Below, one piece after another: positions 39,243-49,209 of a DNA stretch of 64,000 nucleotides (the stretch's first letter is position 1; the number at the start of each line of letters is the position of its first letter). The stretch covers positions 868,001-932,000 of the forward strand of contig NZ_AP024854.1 of NCBI RefSeq assembly GCF_024529955.1. The letters are read 5' to 3'. The stretch comes from Photobacterium toruni (GTDB lineage: Bacteria; Pseudomonadota; Gammaproteobacteria; Enterobacterales; Vibrionaceae). The notes beneath the pieces were generated by a model. The model was given only the letters and a program-made list of their open reading frames with translations. It ran no database searches and was not told the origin of the DNA. Made by a program: the position numbers and the translations under genes.

Positions 39243-39581
39243 ATGGAAACTATCGATAAAATTAAACAACAAATTTCAGATAACGCTATTTTGTTGTACA
39301 TGAAAGGCTCTCCAAAATTACCAAGCTGTGGTTTCTCATCACAAGCAGCACAAGCATTAATGAACTGTGGTGAAAAATTTGCATTTGTAGATATTCTTCA
39401 AAACCCAGATATTCGTGCTGAATTGCCTGTATACGCACAGTGGCCAACATTCCCACAATTATGGATTGATGGTGAGCTAATTGGTGGTTGTGACATCATT
39501 TTGGAAATGTTCCAAAAAGGTGAATTACAGACACTAATTAAAGAGTCTGCTGCTCGTCGTGATGCACAAGCAGCTGAGTAA
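39243..39581 (+). CDS. grxD: Monothiol glutaredoxin (Grx4 type)
   Basis: GrxD is a CGFS-type glutaredoxin that binds and transfers [2Fe-2S] clusters with glutathione. The 112-residue protein has the CGFS motif at residues 29-32 (KLPSCGFSSQ) and the family segments AQWPTFPQLWIDGELIGGCDI. A GAGGAAGCG ribosome-binding site precedes the ATG. It stands alone, with a strong terminator after it. Confidence 0.96.
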   Translation: METIDKIKQQISDNAILLYMKGSPKLPSCGFSSQAAQALMNCGEKFAFVDILQNPDIRAELPVYAQWPTFPQLWIDGELIGGCDIILEMFQKGELQTLIKESAARRDAQAAE

Positions 39582-39613
39582 GCTTGTTTGCTAAGTGTGT
39601 TATTTAGCACTTA

Positions 39614-39650
39614 TAAAAAACCGCCACGTTAGACGTTGGCGGTTTTTTTA
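39614..39650 (+). terminator. grxD terminator
   Basis: AACCGCCA and TGGCGGTT form the main stem, with ACGT/ACGT-type extension toward the loop, then a run of seven Ts. Confidence 0.88.
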
Positions 39651-39695
39651 TATTTATATAATTAAATAGTGATGACTAACATGATTTAATCATAA

Positions 39696-41018
39696 TTAAA
39701 GTATCATTGACGCTATCCAGCCAAAGGCAATTAGTGGCAAGTTATAGTGGATAAACGTTGGTACTACAGAATCCCATATATGATCATGTTGTCCATCGGC
39801 ATTCAAACCTGATGTTGGACCTAAAGTTGAATCAGAAGCTGGAGAACCTGCATCACCTAGTGCTGCCGCTGTTCCTACAATAGCAATAGTTGCCATTGGC
39901 GAGAAACCAAAAGACAAACATAATGGAACATAGATTGTTGCTAGAATTGGAATTGTCGAAAATGATGAGCCAATACCCATGGTTACTAATAAACCAACAA
40001 CAAGCATTAATAATGCCGCGAGGGGTTTGTTATTACCGATAACAGCTTCTAGTGAATTAACTAAGGTTTCAACGCCACCTGTCGCTTTCATTACCGCTGC
40101 AAAACCTGCTGCTGCAATCATAATAAAACCGATCATCGCCATCATATGGACACCTTTCGTGAACACATCGTGGGTTTCTTTCCACTTGATGACACCCGTA
40201 AAGGTGAAGACCATGAAGCCGACCAAGCCACCAATAATCATTGAGCCACTATAAAGTTGTGCGCCTAATGCTGCAAAAATAGCACCAACAGCAACGTAAA
40301 CATGACGCATATCAATGGTCTTTTTCTCTGGCTCACTCGCAAGAATTTTTGCTACTGAGTATTCTCGTGGCTTACGGTAACTCACAAATGTTGCCATTAA
40401 TAAGCCAAATAACATACCACAAGCGGGTAAGATCATTGCGATAGGCACTTGGCTCGCAGCAACATCTAGACCATTATCATGTAAATTTTTTAGTAGAATA
40501 TTATTAAGGAAAATACCACCAAAACCTATTGGAAGTACCATATAAGGGGTAACTAAGCCAAACGTTAATACACAGGCAATTAAGCGGCGATCAAGTTTAA
40601 GTTTGGCAAAAACATGTAATAACGGTGGAATTACAATTGGAATAAAAGCGATATGGACAGGGATAACGTTCTGAGAAGAAATGGCAAGCAATACTAAAAT
40701 GATAAGAACGCTATATTTAACCCCTGTTGCTGCGGCAATATTTTCATGGCCGCTAATGTGTTTAATTACTTTTTGAGCAAGGACGTCAGTAATACCAGAG
40801 CGCGAAATAGCGACGGCAAAAGCACCTAACATGGCATAGCTAAGAGCGGTTGTCGCTCCACCACCTAAACCACCCTCAAAGGCAGAAACAGCATCGGTAA
40901 GAGACAATCCTCCGATGAGGCCACCAATGATGGCACTAAATGTAAGTGCAACCACGACATTGACACGCATTAAAGCGAGTACCAGCATGATGCATACGGC
41001 GATAATTACAGGGTTCAT
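39696..41018 (-). CDS. NhaC-superfamily Na+/H+ antiporter-like transporter
   Basis: The 440-residue protein has about eleven membrane segments and belongs to the short antiporter family that also contains Bacillus YuiF, for which amino acid uptake has been suggested. Motifs include [34 protein letters not shown] and [24 protein letters not shown]. Whether it moves sodium, an amino acid or both cannot be told from sequence. It is distinct in sequence from the NhaC protein at 35-36.4 kb. A CRP-like dyad lies about 90 bases before the start. Confidence 0.85.
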   Translation of the reverse strand: MNPVIIAVCIMLVLALMRVNVVVALTFSAIIGGLIGGLSLTDAVSAFEGGLGGGATTALSYAMLGAFAVAISRSGITDVLAQKVIKHISGHENIAAATGVKYSVLIILVLLAISSQNVIPVHIAFIPIVIPPLLHVFAKLKLDRRLIACVLTFGLVTPYMVLPIGFGGIFLNNILLKNLHDNGLDVAASQVPIAMILPACGMLFGLLMATFVSYRKPREYSVAKILASEPEKKTIDMRHVYVAVGAIFAALGAQLYSGSMIIGGLVGFMVFTFTGVIKWKETHDVFTKGVHMMAMIGFIMIAAAGFAAVMKATGGVETLVNSLEAVIGNNKPLAALLMLVVGLLVTMGIGSSFSTIPILATIYVPLCLSFGFSPMATIAIVGTAAALGDAGSPASDSTLGPTSGLNADGQHDHIWDSVVPTFIHYNLPLIAFGWIASMIL

Positions 41019-41103
41019 AAAACGTGAGTTCCATCCGTTGTTTGCATTATTACTTTGTTCGTCTGTCAGTGTTAATCACTGCAACACACGATTTAATTGT
41101 TAT

Positions 41104-41123
41104 TATGAGACTTTGATCTCATA
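41104..41123. promoter_or_regulatory. CRP-like palindrome upstream of the NhaC-superfamily transporter
   Basis: TATGAGA-N6-TCTCATA is a perfect 7-bp dyad with CRP spacing. The core TGAGA/TCTCA differs from the CRP consensus TGTGA/TCACA at one base per half, so another regulator is also possible. Confidence 0.4.
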
Positions 41124-41227
41124 TATCACAGTGTGCTTGATTTTCAGCATTTGTCGAGTACTAATTTTGTGCTGACATTTATATTTAACAACGGGCATAT
41201 GAAAATATCATATTGTTTTATATAACA

Positions 41228-41257
41228 AAAAAAAGCGAGTAATTAACCCGCTTTTAT
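41228..41257 (-). terminator. volA terminator
   Basis: On the reverse strand a stem of AAAAGCGGGT against the partly matching AAAAGCGAGT complement ends in a run of Ts, just after the volA stop. Confidence 0.7.
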
Positions 41258-41283
41258 AATGTTTAGTTTTATCTTATGAACAT

Positions 41284-43692
41284 TTAAGGTGTTGTCATAA
41301 TTACACTTTTATTGTTAATCGTTATGTTTTGACCCTTTGTATTTATAAATGATGCTATCTCTTGTTGCATTTCTTGTGTTACAGCAGGGCTTATTGTTGG
41401 ATTTTGCAATGATGAATGACCACCTTGATTAAATAATACGGCATTGCGAATTAATTGATCTGTAATCGATTTATCTGTCACTGCGAGGTTGAGCCCGAAA
41501 ATTAATGGGGTTGTCCCTGTGAAAGGAGAATATGGCAGTAAAATATTAGTCCCCTCAACCGTCGCTCCCAGTGGTGTCATATTCGGAATCGTTGCATCAT
41601 CTTTGACTTGTGCTAAATATAATGCCGTACTTGGATTGACTTGTGGTGCATGATTGGTTGGATCTATAGTATCTAATACGGTTTGAGCAGCATAAGCGAA
41701 GCGGTTAAACGTGGAATAAGTTGCAGTTAATGTTGCGAGAGAGGCGGCATCACCTTGAGAAATTAACTGCGCTTGGTAAGCATTAAAACAGTCCGCAGCA
41801 CCTAAAGATTGTTGGTTACAAAAGGCTTTAAATTCAGCATTACTACTGAGCATTAAGTTACCTTTTACGAAGCCCCCAAAGCTGCCAGAATTTAACAATA
41901 GATAAGGGATTTCACCACCAGGATTTGCTAATGCAAAAGTATTAATAGCGAAGTAGGTGGTATCTATTGTTGGTTCTCCTAGAGGGCGATTGATAATATT
42001 AGCGACACTAACACCCGTAATGGCACCTAATGAATGACCAATAAAGGTTACCCCTTGTACCGGATCTAAGGTTTTTAAATGCCCTAAGTTATTAATGGTC
42101 GTATTATCACCTTCGGCAATGATCGCAAAGATCCTTCCGATGGTTGCTCGCAAGTTAATAATATCACTACTGCTTTGACGTAAATTATCACGGGCAACGG
42201 TCAGGGCTGATAAATTTAAATAATACTCAGGGTGACCATCACTGGCGCTACCAGGAACACCATTAATAGTACGACTTCCATGCAGGGGATGATCAATCGC
42301 AAAAATAGCCTGACAATTATCATTAATTATATTGTCTGCAAGTGCGAATACAGTTTCTTTGTTGCTGGTAATACCATGTAAATAGATGCTGGTGCTATTT
42401 TTCCCTACAGCGTTACATTTAGCGGCACTAGGGAGCACTAATATGTAATCAATATACTGTACTGAGCGTAATTTTGGGAGAGGGCTAAAACGAGTGATCA
42501 GACGTTGTGGATCAAGTTGATCACCATTTGCTAAAGTCAGCGTTGCTCCTGTTAATGCAACTAAAAGTTTATTTTGAACACTAGGATCTGTTGCCGCTGC
42601 AATATCTGCAGGGGTTATATTAAGTGCTGCTAGTTGTTCTATAATTGTTGCTTTATCAGCAGCACTTCCAGTTGCTAATACAGAGCTGATAATGGCAATA
42701 CTTGGCATTCCGCTTTGCCAAGGTGTGGTGGCAAAGTTGGCGGCACTATTATTTAAAAAGTAGGGCAATGCTACCGTTCCTGTGTAAATTTCTCCTTTTC
42801 CTGCGGGTGTCTGCGCTTTAGTGTCTGTAGGGTTAGAAAAGCTAAACAAGTTACGTAAATCGGATGTTGTAACATTATCGTTAAGGGCGCTACCTTTCCA
42901 AACGGTATTTGCACCTTGTTGGAGTGCAAGAGCTGTGGCTGTTTTAACTGCAAAAATAGCATCGCCAACGGAGGCGGTGGTAAACCAACTTGAGAAGATA
43001 ATACTGTCTTTATTGACACCGACTCTTGCAAATTCGGTTTCGGTGTTATGGGTGATTTTTTGCGCGGGGATTAATGCTGGAGAGGGCGCAGTTGCTTGCG
43101 CTTTTAAGACCGCATAGGTGTTACTCATACCCACACTATTACCGTTACTGTCTTGTAGCTCATTAGTGATGGCAAACATATAATTATGAGCGGGCTTTAA
43201 TGGTTTCAATAACATCACTGTTAGCGTGGTGCCAGATGCAGAGAGAGCAAAGTCGCCATTGGCTTGGGAAAGCTTTATTGGGGGCGTAGTATCAGTATCA
43301 TTGGTTGGATTGTTTGATTCAATTAAATAAAACCCGTCAGTTAAGGTCGTCGCATCAAGATTCGCACCTACAAATTGTAACTGTAGAGGTTGATTGGTAC
43401 TCCAGCCGTCGGTTTGTCCCATTGCAACTAATGGATCACTAATATTCGTTGGATCGATGGCTGCGGCTTCGGTATTTAATGTGCCATCACGGTTATTCAT
43501 TAATAAATAAGTGGGTTGAACGAGAATTGGGTTTTGTGGATCGCTGATTAAATCAAAATTAATTTTAGTTGCAGCGTTTACACTTTCAGTAATATTAGGA
43601 TCTAATGTTGGTGCACCTTCGAGTTTACTGTCACTACCACAACCAATTAACCCTAAACTTGTTGTTAGTATTGTTAAAATATACTTATTCAT
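41284..43692 (-). CDS. volA: VolA-type surface lysophospholipase lipoprotein
   Basis: The 802-residue product is a predicted lipoprotein (lipobox LIGC, Cys18) with a bacterial virulence-factor lipase N-terminal region and a C-terminal alpha/beta-hydrolase domain. The nucleophile Ser554 lies in IGHSLGA. VolA of Vibrio cholerae is a surface-exposed lysophospholipase that frees fatty acids for uptake by FadL, with which it is co-transcribed. Here it starts 42 bases after fadL on the same strand, giving the same functional pairing. Related Pla-1/cef family extracellular lipases are the alternative name. Confidence 0.85.
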   Translation of the reverse strand: MNKYILTILTTSLGLIGCGSDSKLEGAPTLDPNITESVNAATKINFDLISDPQNPILVQPTYLLMNNRDGTLNTEAAAIDPTNISDPLVAMGQTDGWSTNQPLQLQFVGANLDATTLTDGFYLIESNNPTNDTDTTPPIKLSQANGDFALSASGTTLTVMLLKPLKPAHNYMFAITNELQDSNGNSVGMSNTYAVLKAQATAPSPALIPAQKITHNTETEFARVGVNKDSIIFSSWFTTASVGDAIFAVKTATALALQQGANTVWKGSALNDNVTTSDLRNLFSFSNPTDTKAQTPAGKGEIYTGTVALPYFLNNSAANFATTPWQSGMPSIAIISSVLATGSAADKATIIEQLAALNITPADIAAATDPSVQNKLLVALTGATLTLANGDQLDPQRLITRFSPLPKLRSVQYIDYILVLPSAAKCNAVGKNSTSIYLHGITSNKETVFALADNIINDNCQAIFAIDHPLHGSRTINGVPGSASDGHPEYYLNLSALTVARDNLRQSSSDIINLRATIGRIFAIIAEGDNTTINNLGHLKTLDPVQGVTFIGHSLGAITGVSVANIINRPLGEPTIDTTYFAINTFALANPGGEIPYLLLNSGSFGGFVKGNLMLSSNAEFKAFCNQQSLGAADCFNAYQAQLISQGDAASLATLTATYSTFNRFAYAAQTVLDTIDPTNHAPQVNPSTALYLAQVKDDATIPNMTPLGATVEGTNILLPYSPFTGTTPLIFGLNLAVTDKSITDQLIRNAVLFNQGGHSSLQNPTISPAVTQEMQQEIASFINTKGQNITINNKSVIMTTP

Positions 43693-43734
43693 ATATTCCC
43701 TTATTAAAAGCTAAAATGTTGTTATCCATTGGGG

Positions 43735-44997
43735 CTAAAAGGCGTAGTTAAGTTGTGCTGCACCAATATAAGCAACGCTGCTGGCCGTAAAACGGTCGTT
43801 ATTCTCAACAAAATCACTTTCTTTGCCATAGACATAACTAAGGCCCACATCAATGCTTAGTTGAGAGTTATAGTGATAAGTTGCCCCCGCTGAATACCAA
43901 AAACGGTCAGTATCAGGAATACTGAGTGTTGCCTTGCCGCCTTGTTCGTCATAGGCAAACCCTGCACGTAAAGTAATTGTTGGGTTTAAAGTATATGTGG
44001 CACCAATGGCCCACCGGAATGCATCCTGATAATCTTCATCTTTTAATAAACAGACACCAGGCATTTGGCCACCAAAATTACATTGTGAATTAGTAGCGCG
44101 TAACTCTTTAAAGCTGCTCCATTGGGTCCAAAAGAGGCTGTAATGAACCGCTATTTGATGGTTGAGCTGATGAAAGCCAGAGAATTCGGCAGTTGCAGGA
44201 AGTACAACAGGCAGCTTTCCTTTAATGGTGTTGCCTCGATTATTACTGCCAAGTACAACTCCGGAGTAGTCAGTAAAATCACCTTTAAAATCAAGGTCAA
44301 CTTTAGAACGATAAGCAATGCCAAAGCGATTATTATCGTCTACCTCATAAAAAGCACCAATATTCCAGCCCCAACTCCAAGTATCACCCTTCATGTTTAT
44401 TGTTTTATCACTGGGTTTAATTGCAGGATAAAAAGGCAACGCATTCTGACCATAGTGACGGTAAAGCTCAGCGGAGGCATAAACAGCATTGATACCAATG
44501 CCAAGGCTTAATTGTTCAGTGGCTTTGTAAGCGATACTAGGGTTTAAATTAATCGCAACTAATGACGTTTTACCTGTCGATGTACCATCATAAAAATCAG
44601 CGGGATAATCGGTGGTGACGCCATAACCTGAAAATAGCGCGACGCCCCAAGAGAGACGCTCATTGAGCGGCATAATAAAGTAACTTGCGGGGACAAATGC
44701 TGAGGGTGCAACATTTTTTGCTGTTTGCGTTCCATTTGGTGCGTCATGAGCAATAATATCAATATCTGGAGCAACAATACTTCCGACCACTGATATTGTC
44801 ATTGATCTAAATTTTGTCATGGCGGCAGGATTTCGAGAAATAACGGCAGGATTATCTGCAATGGCTGCTTCTCCTGCAAAAGCGCGCCCTAATCCTGATG
44901 CTGATTGTTCTGATACTTGAAATCCGGCCCCAAAGGCGGAGGTGGCGGTAAGGCTGCTACAAAGTGCAAGGGAAATATAACGTATATTTACGGACAT
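43735..44997 (-). CDS. fadL: Long-chain fatty acid outer-membrane transporter FadL
   Basis: FadL is a 14-strand beta-barrel that takes long-chain fatty acids across the outer membrane. The 420-residue product has a signal peptide (cleavage after SAFG), then the family N-terminus AGFQVSEQSASGLGRAFAGEAAIADN and NPAAM that form the hatch. The protein ends in a phenylalanine, normal for outer-membrane barrels. The ATG at 44997 is preferred because GAGAGG lies seven bases before it. It leads the fadL-volA operon. No FadR box with correct spacing is evident upstream. Confidence 0.93.
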   Translation of the reverse strand: MSVNIRYISLALCSSLTATSAFGAGFQVSEQSASGLGRAFAGEAAIADNPAVISRNPAAMTKFRSMTISVVGSIVAPDIDIIAHDAPNGTQTAKNVAPSAFVPASYFIMPLNERLSWGVALFSGYGVTTDYPADFYDGTSTGKTSLVAINLNPSIAYKATEQLSLGIGINAVYASAELYRHYGQNALPFYPAIKPSDKTINMKGDTWSWGWNIGAFYEVDDNNRFGIAYRSKVDLDFKGDFTDYSGVVLGSNNRGNTIKGKLPVVLPATAEFSGFHQLNHQIAVHYSLFWTQWSSFKELRATNSQCNFGGQMPGVCLLKDEDYQDAFRWAIGATYTLNPTITLRAGFAYDEQGGKATLSIPDTDRFWYSAGATYHYNSQLSIDVGLSYVYGKESDFVENNDRFTASSVAYIGAAQLNYAF

Positions 44998-45182
44998 TAT
45001 TCTGCCTCTCAACGGTTATTCTTTCATTTTTTATTCATCCATGAGGAAAAACAAAACGCATTACAGATAAAGTATAAGAGGAATGTTGCGTATATGTTAA
45101 TTAATAATCGATTGGTTATTCATTTCGATTCTATTTTTAATAAGATGTGGTGCATAACCAATGGCAAGATGCAGATGAGGTA

Positions 45183-45210
45183 TAAAAAAACCCATACAAC
45201 GATGGGTTTA
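45183..45210 (-). terminator. rnt terminator
   Basis: AAACCCAT and ATGGGTTT pair around a six-base loop, followed on the reverse strand by Ts, about 25 bases after the rnt stop. Confidence 0.8.
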
Positions 45211-45234
45211 ATAAAGAACAGAAAATGGTGGTAG

Positions 45235-45900
45235 CTATTCTGCTGCTGATGGCTCTTCTGAGGGAGTGTGTAGCGGCCACCCACCTAATTGTTTCCATTT
45301 ATTGACTATTTTACAAAATAATTCCGCAGTACGTTCTGTATCGTACAGTGCTGAGTGTGCTTCTTTATTATCAAATGGTATTTCAGCTGTCTGACAGGCT
45401 TTAGCCAGTACTGTTTGTCCAAATGCTAAACCACTTAATGCCGCGGTATCAAAGGTTGCAAAAGGGTGGAATGGATTACGTTTTAGTTTAGCGCGCTCTG
45501 ATGCTGCCATCACAAAACTATGATCAAACGTTGCGTTATGGGCCACCATGATTGCGCGTGTACAATCGGTATGCTTTTGTTCTTTTCTGATTTGCTTATA
45601 AATTTCTTTCAGTGCCACTTCTTCTGATACTGCACCCCGTAATGGGCTAAAAGGGTCGCGGATACCATTAAATTCTAAGGCTTCTTTATGCAAGATAGCC
45701 CCTTCAAACGGTACAACATGGAAATGGATAGTTGTTGCAGGTTTTAACCAACCATCTTCATCCATTTGTAGAGTGACAGCACAAATTTCTAATAAGGCAT
45801 CCGTTTTTGAATCAAAACCTGCAGTTTCAACGTCAATGACGACAGGAAAGTAGCCGCGAAAGCGACTTTTTAGGGTATTAAATTGGTTATCTTGGCTCAT
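45235..45900 (-). CDS. rnt: Ribonuclease T
   Basis: RNase T is a 3'-5' exoribonuclease that trims tRNA, 5S and 23S rRNA ends. The 221-residue protein has all DEDDh residues: Asp23 and Glu25 ([10 protein letters not shown]), Asp126 (HNATFDHSF), and His182 with Asp187 ([11 protein letters not shown]). The Phe-rich substrate clamp is present. It is divergent from motY, an order found in vibrios. Its C-terminal tail is acidic and slightly longer than in E. coli. Confidence 0.96.
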   Translation of the reverse strand: MSQDNQFNTLKSRFRGYFPVVIDVETAGFDSKTDALLEICAVTLQMDEDGWLKPATTIHFHVVPFEGAILHKEALEFNGIRDPFSPLRGAVSEEVALKEIYKQIRKEQKHTDCTRAIMVAHNATFDHSFVMAASERAKLKRNPFHPFATFDTAALSGLAFGQTVLAKACQTAEIPFDNKEAHSALYDTERTAELFCKIVNKWKQLGGWPLHTPSEEPSAAE

Positions 45901-46100
45901 AGCACTGCTGTCAAAATAATAGAATTCAGTATTATGGCAGATTAATAGCTTAATTTCATTGTCGTTTGCTATCGTTCTAGGATTGAATACATTGAAACTT
46001 TGATACTATAAGACAAGGCTAAAGCTCACATCATTAGTGCCGATATAGAAGCATGTTGTTGTCATTGTTGTCGTATTATTTCTTCTGGTTTGGTTATTAA

Positions 46101-46997
46101 ATGAATGTCATTAAACTATTAACACCTTGGTTTCGAAGTGGATTGATTGTCAGTGTATTTTTATCAATGCCAATGGCTGTAGCTAAAAATTATTTGGCCC
46201 AACCAAGTCAATCACAATGGCAATTAGTGGTTAATACACCACTAGAATGCCGTCTTAATCATGTTATTCCCCGTTATGGTAGTGCACAATTTTCAGCGCT
46301 TTCAAGCAAAACAATGAATCTTCATTTTGAATTAAAAATGCACCGTCGGCTTGGGACTACCCGTAACGTTAAATTAACGTCAATGCCACCATTATGGATG
46401 CCGGGAGATGCTGCTTATTCAATGACTAATTTGAAGTTTTTTAAACAATTTGATGGTTATATTGACGGCAACATTGTGTGGCAAATGTTAGCTGAATTAG
46501 AAGATGGGCGTAATCCTACCTTTAGTTATAAAACATGGCCGGTACAGCAGCAACGACAATTGGAGGTTGGCTTATCTGCCGTAAATTTTAATAAATCATA
46601 TCAAGACTTTAGTCAGTGTTTAAATAATTTAATGCCATTTAGTTTTGATGATATTGCCTTTACAATTTTGCATTATAATAGCAACAGTGATGAGTTAGAT
46701 AACATGTCACAAAAACGCTTGGCACAAATCGCTAATTATGTTCGTTATTCTGATGATATTGATTTAGTGCTGGTGGCGGCATATAGCGATTCAGCCCTTG
46801 GCACAGTTGAAGGACAACGGTTATCAGAGCAGCGAGCTGATAAAATTGAACATTATTTTAAGGCGCTAGGCTTACCTGAAAATCGAATACAGGTTGAAGC
46901 ACATGGCAAACGGCGACCCATTGCGGACAACTCAACCCCTGTCGGTCGAAATCAAAATCGTCGAGTAGTTATTTCATTAGGGCGTAGTGAAGTGTAA
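46101..46997 (+). CDS. motY: Sodium-type flagellar protein MotY
   Basis: MotY forms the T ring around the base of the sodium-driven polar flagellar motor and recruits the stator. The 298-residue product has a signal peptide (cleavage near residue 28, AVA-KN), an N-terminal MotY-specific domain (about 30-175), and an OmpA-like peptidoglycan-binding domain ending in QVEAHGKRRPIADN and NRRVVI. This domain order matches Vibrio MotY. It is transcribed alone and implies a polar, sodium-driven flagellum encoded elsewhere in the genome. Confidence 0.93.
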   Translation: MNVIKLLTPWFRSGLIVSVFLSMPMAVAKNYLAQPSQSQWQLVVNTPLECRLNHVIPRYGSAQFSALSSKTMNLHFELKMHRRLGTTRNVKLTSMPPLWMPGDAAYSMTNLKFFKQFDGYIDGNIVWQMLAELEDGRNPTFSYKTWPVQQQRQLEVGLSAVNFNKSYQDFSQCLNNLMPFSFDDIAFTILHYNSNSDELDNMSQKRLAQIANYVRYSDDIDLVLVAAYSDSALGTVEGQRLSEQRADKIEHYFKALGLPENRIQVEAHGKRRPIADNSTPVGRNQNRRVVISLGRSEV

Positions 46998-47069
46998 CTT
47001 GGAAAGCAATCCGTTACTTGAGCGAGATGGAGTAGCTGCGTCCATTTAAGGCTGGTCGCAGCATTATAA

Positions 47070-47705
47070 TTAAATCTCGATTTTATCTTTATATTCACAT
47101 AAGTCTTCAATAATACAGCTGCCACAACGTGGTTTTCGTGCAATGCAGGTATAACGGCCATGCAAAATAAGCCAGTGGTGGACATCGACTTTAAATGCAG
47201 CTGGAACTACTTTTAGTAGCTTTTCTTCTACTTGTTCAACATTTTTTCCGATAGCAAATTTAGTACGGTTACAGACTCTGAAAATATGAGTGTCAACCGC
47301 AATAGTTGGCCAACCAAAAGCAGTATTAAGAACAACATTTGCTGTTTTACGTCCGACTCCAGGTAATGCTTCTAATGCTGCTCGATCCTCAGGAATTTCG
47401 CCGTTATGTTTATCGAGTAAGATACGACAAGTTTTAATAACGTTTTCTGCTTTAGAATTAAATAAACCAATGGTTTTTATATATTGTTTTACGCCATCAA
47501 CACCAAGATCAAAGATAGCTTGAGGTGTATTGGCAATGGGGTAGAGCTTATCCATTGCTTTATTGACACTAACATCAGTTGCTTGTGCTGATAGTAAAAC
47601 TGAAATTAACAACTCAAACGGTGTTGTCCAGTGAAGTTCTGTTTGTGGGTGTGGATTTTCAGCTTGTAATCGTTCTAATATCTGAACCCGTTTTTGATTG
47701 TTCAT
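47070..47705 (-). CDS. nth: Endonuclease III
   Basis: Nth removes oxidised pyrimidines from DNA and cuts the abasic site. The 211-residue protein has the helix-hairpin-helix with Lys120 (LPGVGRKTANVVL), catalytic Asp138 (VDTHIFRV), and a [4Fe-4S] cluster loop of Cys187, 194, 197 and 203. It follows rnfE as in the enterobacterial rsx-nth order. Here a hairpin and 147 bases separate the two, so read-through or an own promoter is possible. Confidence 0.97.
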   Translation of the reverse strand: MNNQKRVQILERLQAENPHPQTELHWTTPFELLISVLLSAQATDVSVNKAMDKLYPIANTPQAIFDLGVDGVKQYIKTIGLFNSKAENVIKTCRILLDKHNGEIPEDRAALEALPGVGRKTANVVLNTAFGWPTIAVDTHIFRVCNRTKFAIGKNVEQVEEKLLKVVPAAFKVDVHHWLILHGRYTCIARKPRCGSCIIEDLCEYKDKIEI

Positions 47706-47800
47706 TGTCTTTCCTGACGCAATAAAATGCCAATATCACTATGATTAAGGGTGAGCGCCTATAGAGATGATTGGCATATTTGATAATATTTACAGCAAGA

Positions 47801-47829
47801 GTAAAACTGGCTCGAAAGCCAGTTTTAGT
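47801..47829 (-). terminator. Hairpin between rnfE and nth
   Basis: AAAACTGGCT and AGCCAGTTTT pair around a four-base loop. The T-run on the reverse strand is only four bases long, so termination may be partial and allow read-through into nth. Confidence 0.65.
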
Positions 47830-47852
47830 ACTGAAAAGTCACAAATAGCGTA

Positions 47853-48560
47853 TTATTTTATATCGGTAATACGTGCGCGCTCAACTTTTGGTTGCTGTTG
47901 TTTTTTTGATGCAGCTTGTTTATCTGCTTTGTATTTATCAATAATATTTTTCAGCGCAATCATAAAACCGACACCAAGAAATGCCCCCGGTGGTAGCATG
48001 GCAAGTAAAAAGCTACTGTCAAAATGAAATATTTGAATATGCAGTACCGATGCCCAATCACCTAATAAGCGGTTGGCACCATCAAATAGTGAGCCTTTAC
48101 TTAAAATTTCACGCATCGCGCCCAGTAAAAATAGTGCCGATGTCATACCAAGCCCCATCCATAAACCGTCTAATACCGCTGGTAGTGGTTTATTTTTTGA
48201 GGCAAAGGCTTCCGCTCGACCGATAATAATGCAGTTAGTTACGATCAATGGAATAAAAATACCTAATGACTTATATAAGCCATAGACATAGGCATTCATT
48301 AATAATTGAACGCAGGTTACCAGTGATGCAATGATCATTACGAAAACAGGAATTCGAATTTCTGACGGTACCCATTTGCGAATAATGGAAATAGTAAAGT
48401 TAGACATTACCAAAACCATGGTCGTCGCAAGACCTAATCCGAGCGCATTGGTTGCTGTTGATGATACTGCCAATAATGGACATAAACCTAACAGCTGTAC
48501 GACCGTCGGGTTGTTATACCATAAGCCATTTTTCATCAACTCTTTATAAGATGTTGTCAT
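47853..48560 (-). CDS. rnfE: Rnf complex subunit RnfE
   Basis: RnfE is one of the multi-spanning inner-membrane subunits of the Rnf/Rsx electron-transfer complex, homologous to RnfA and NqrD. The 235-residue product has six hydrophobic segments, with [17 protein letters not shown] near the first and [15 protein letters not shown] in the middle. These two are inversion-related family motifs that hold the buried iron-sulfur site Cys. The C-terminal tail is Lys/Gln-rich. It is the last gene of rnfABCDGE, two bases after rnfG. Confidence 0.94.
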   Translation of the reverse strand: MTTSYKELMKNGLWYNNPTVVQLLGLCPLLAVSSTATNALGLGLATTMVLVMSNFTISIIRKWVPSEIRIPVFVMIIASLVTCVQLLMNAYVYGLYKSLGIFIPLIVTNCIIIGRAEAFASKNKPLPAVLDGLWMGLGMTSALFLLGAMREILSKGSLFDGANRLLGDWASVLHIQIFHFDSSFLLAMLPPGAFLGVGFMIALKNIIDKYKADKQAASKKQQQPKVERARITDIK

Positions 48561-48562
48561 AA

Positions 48563-49195
48563 TTATTCACTCGGACAGTCTAGTGGCTGGCTTAGGATCT
48601 GTTGCTGATTATTTTGCCAGTACAACGAAATATTTTTCACCGCTTTAACTACTGCGCGTGGAGTAATAGTCGCGCCGGTAAACTGATCAAATTCCCCACC
48701 ATCTTTACGGACATGGAATTTAGGATCATTTGCGCCATTAACACGTTTACCTGTGAAACTATAGATCCAATCACTCACGGAGGTTTCAATTTTATCACCT
48801 AGTCCTGGCGTTTCATGTTGCTCTAAAATACGAACACCAGTAATAACCCCCTTAGTATCAAGACCTACAATGAGTTTAATTGCACCGCTGTAACCATCAG
48901 GAGCGATACCTTCGATTGCAATCCCCGTTGGCTTTCCATTTTGGGTTGCGATGTAAGCAGGCATCGGTGTTTTAGTGCCTATATATTGGAGGTTTTTAAC
49001 TAAAGTACAATTTTTATACAGTAAGTTGTCATGACTTGTGACAGGAATAACTTGGTTTAAGGTATTTAGTAATTGTTGTTGCTGCTGTTCAGAAATACGA
49101 TTAGCCGTGAAATCGTGAGTTAGAGAAACTAATGCTGTCGATAACAAGGCAAAAACAGCCAGAATCAGACCATTTTTTTTCATGGATTTAAACAT
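48563..49195 (-). CDS. rnfG: Rnf complex subunit RnfG
   Basis: RnfG is a flavoprotein anchored by one N-terminal membrane helix, with FMN joined covalently to a threonine in the motif [11 protein letters not shown], clearly present near the C-terminus. The product is about 210 residues. An ATG at 49207 also opens this frame, but the ATG at 49195 gives the family start ([12 protein letters not shown]) and has GAG seven bases before it. It lies directly after rnfD in the operon. Confidence 0.93.
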   Translation of the reverse strand: MFKSMKKNGLILAVFALLSTALVSLTHDFTANRISEQQQQQLLNTLNQVIPVTSHDNLLYKNCTLVKNLQYIGTKTPMPAYIATQNGKPTGIAIEGIAPDGYSGAIKLIVGLDTKGVITGVRILEQHETPGLGDKIETSVSDWIYSFTGKRVNGANDPKFHVRKDGGEFDQFTGATITPRAVVKAVKNISLYWQNNQQQILSQPLDCPSE

Positions 49196-49209
49196 GGGCA
49201 TACTCATTA

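Noticed and set aside
44998..45182. FadR box upstream of fadL (GGT-N5-ACC near 45140-45160)
   Set aside because: The two half-sites are two bases too far apart for the FadR consensus, which needs GGT-N3-ACC.
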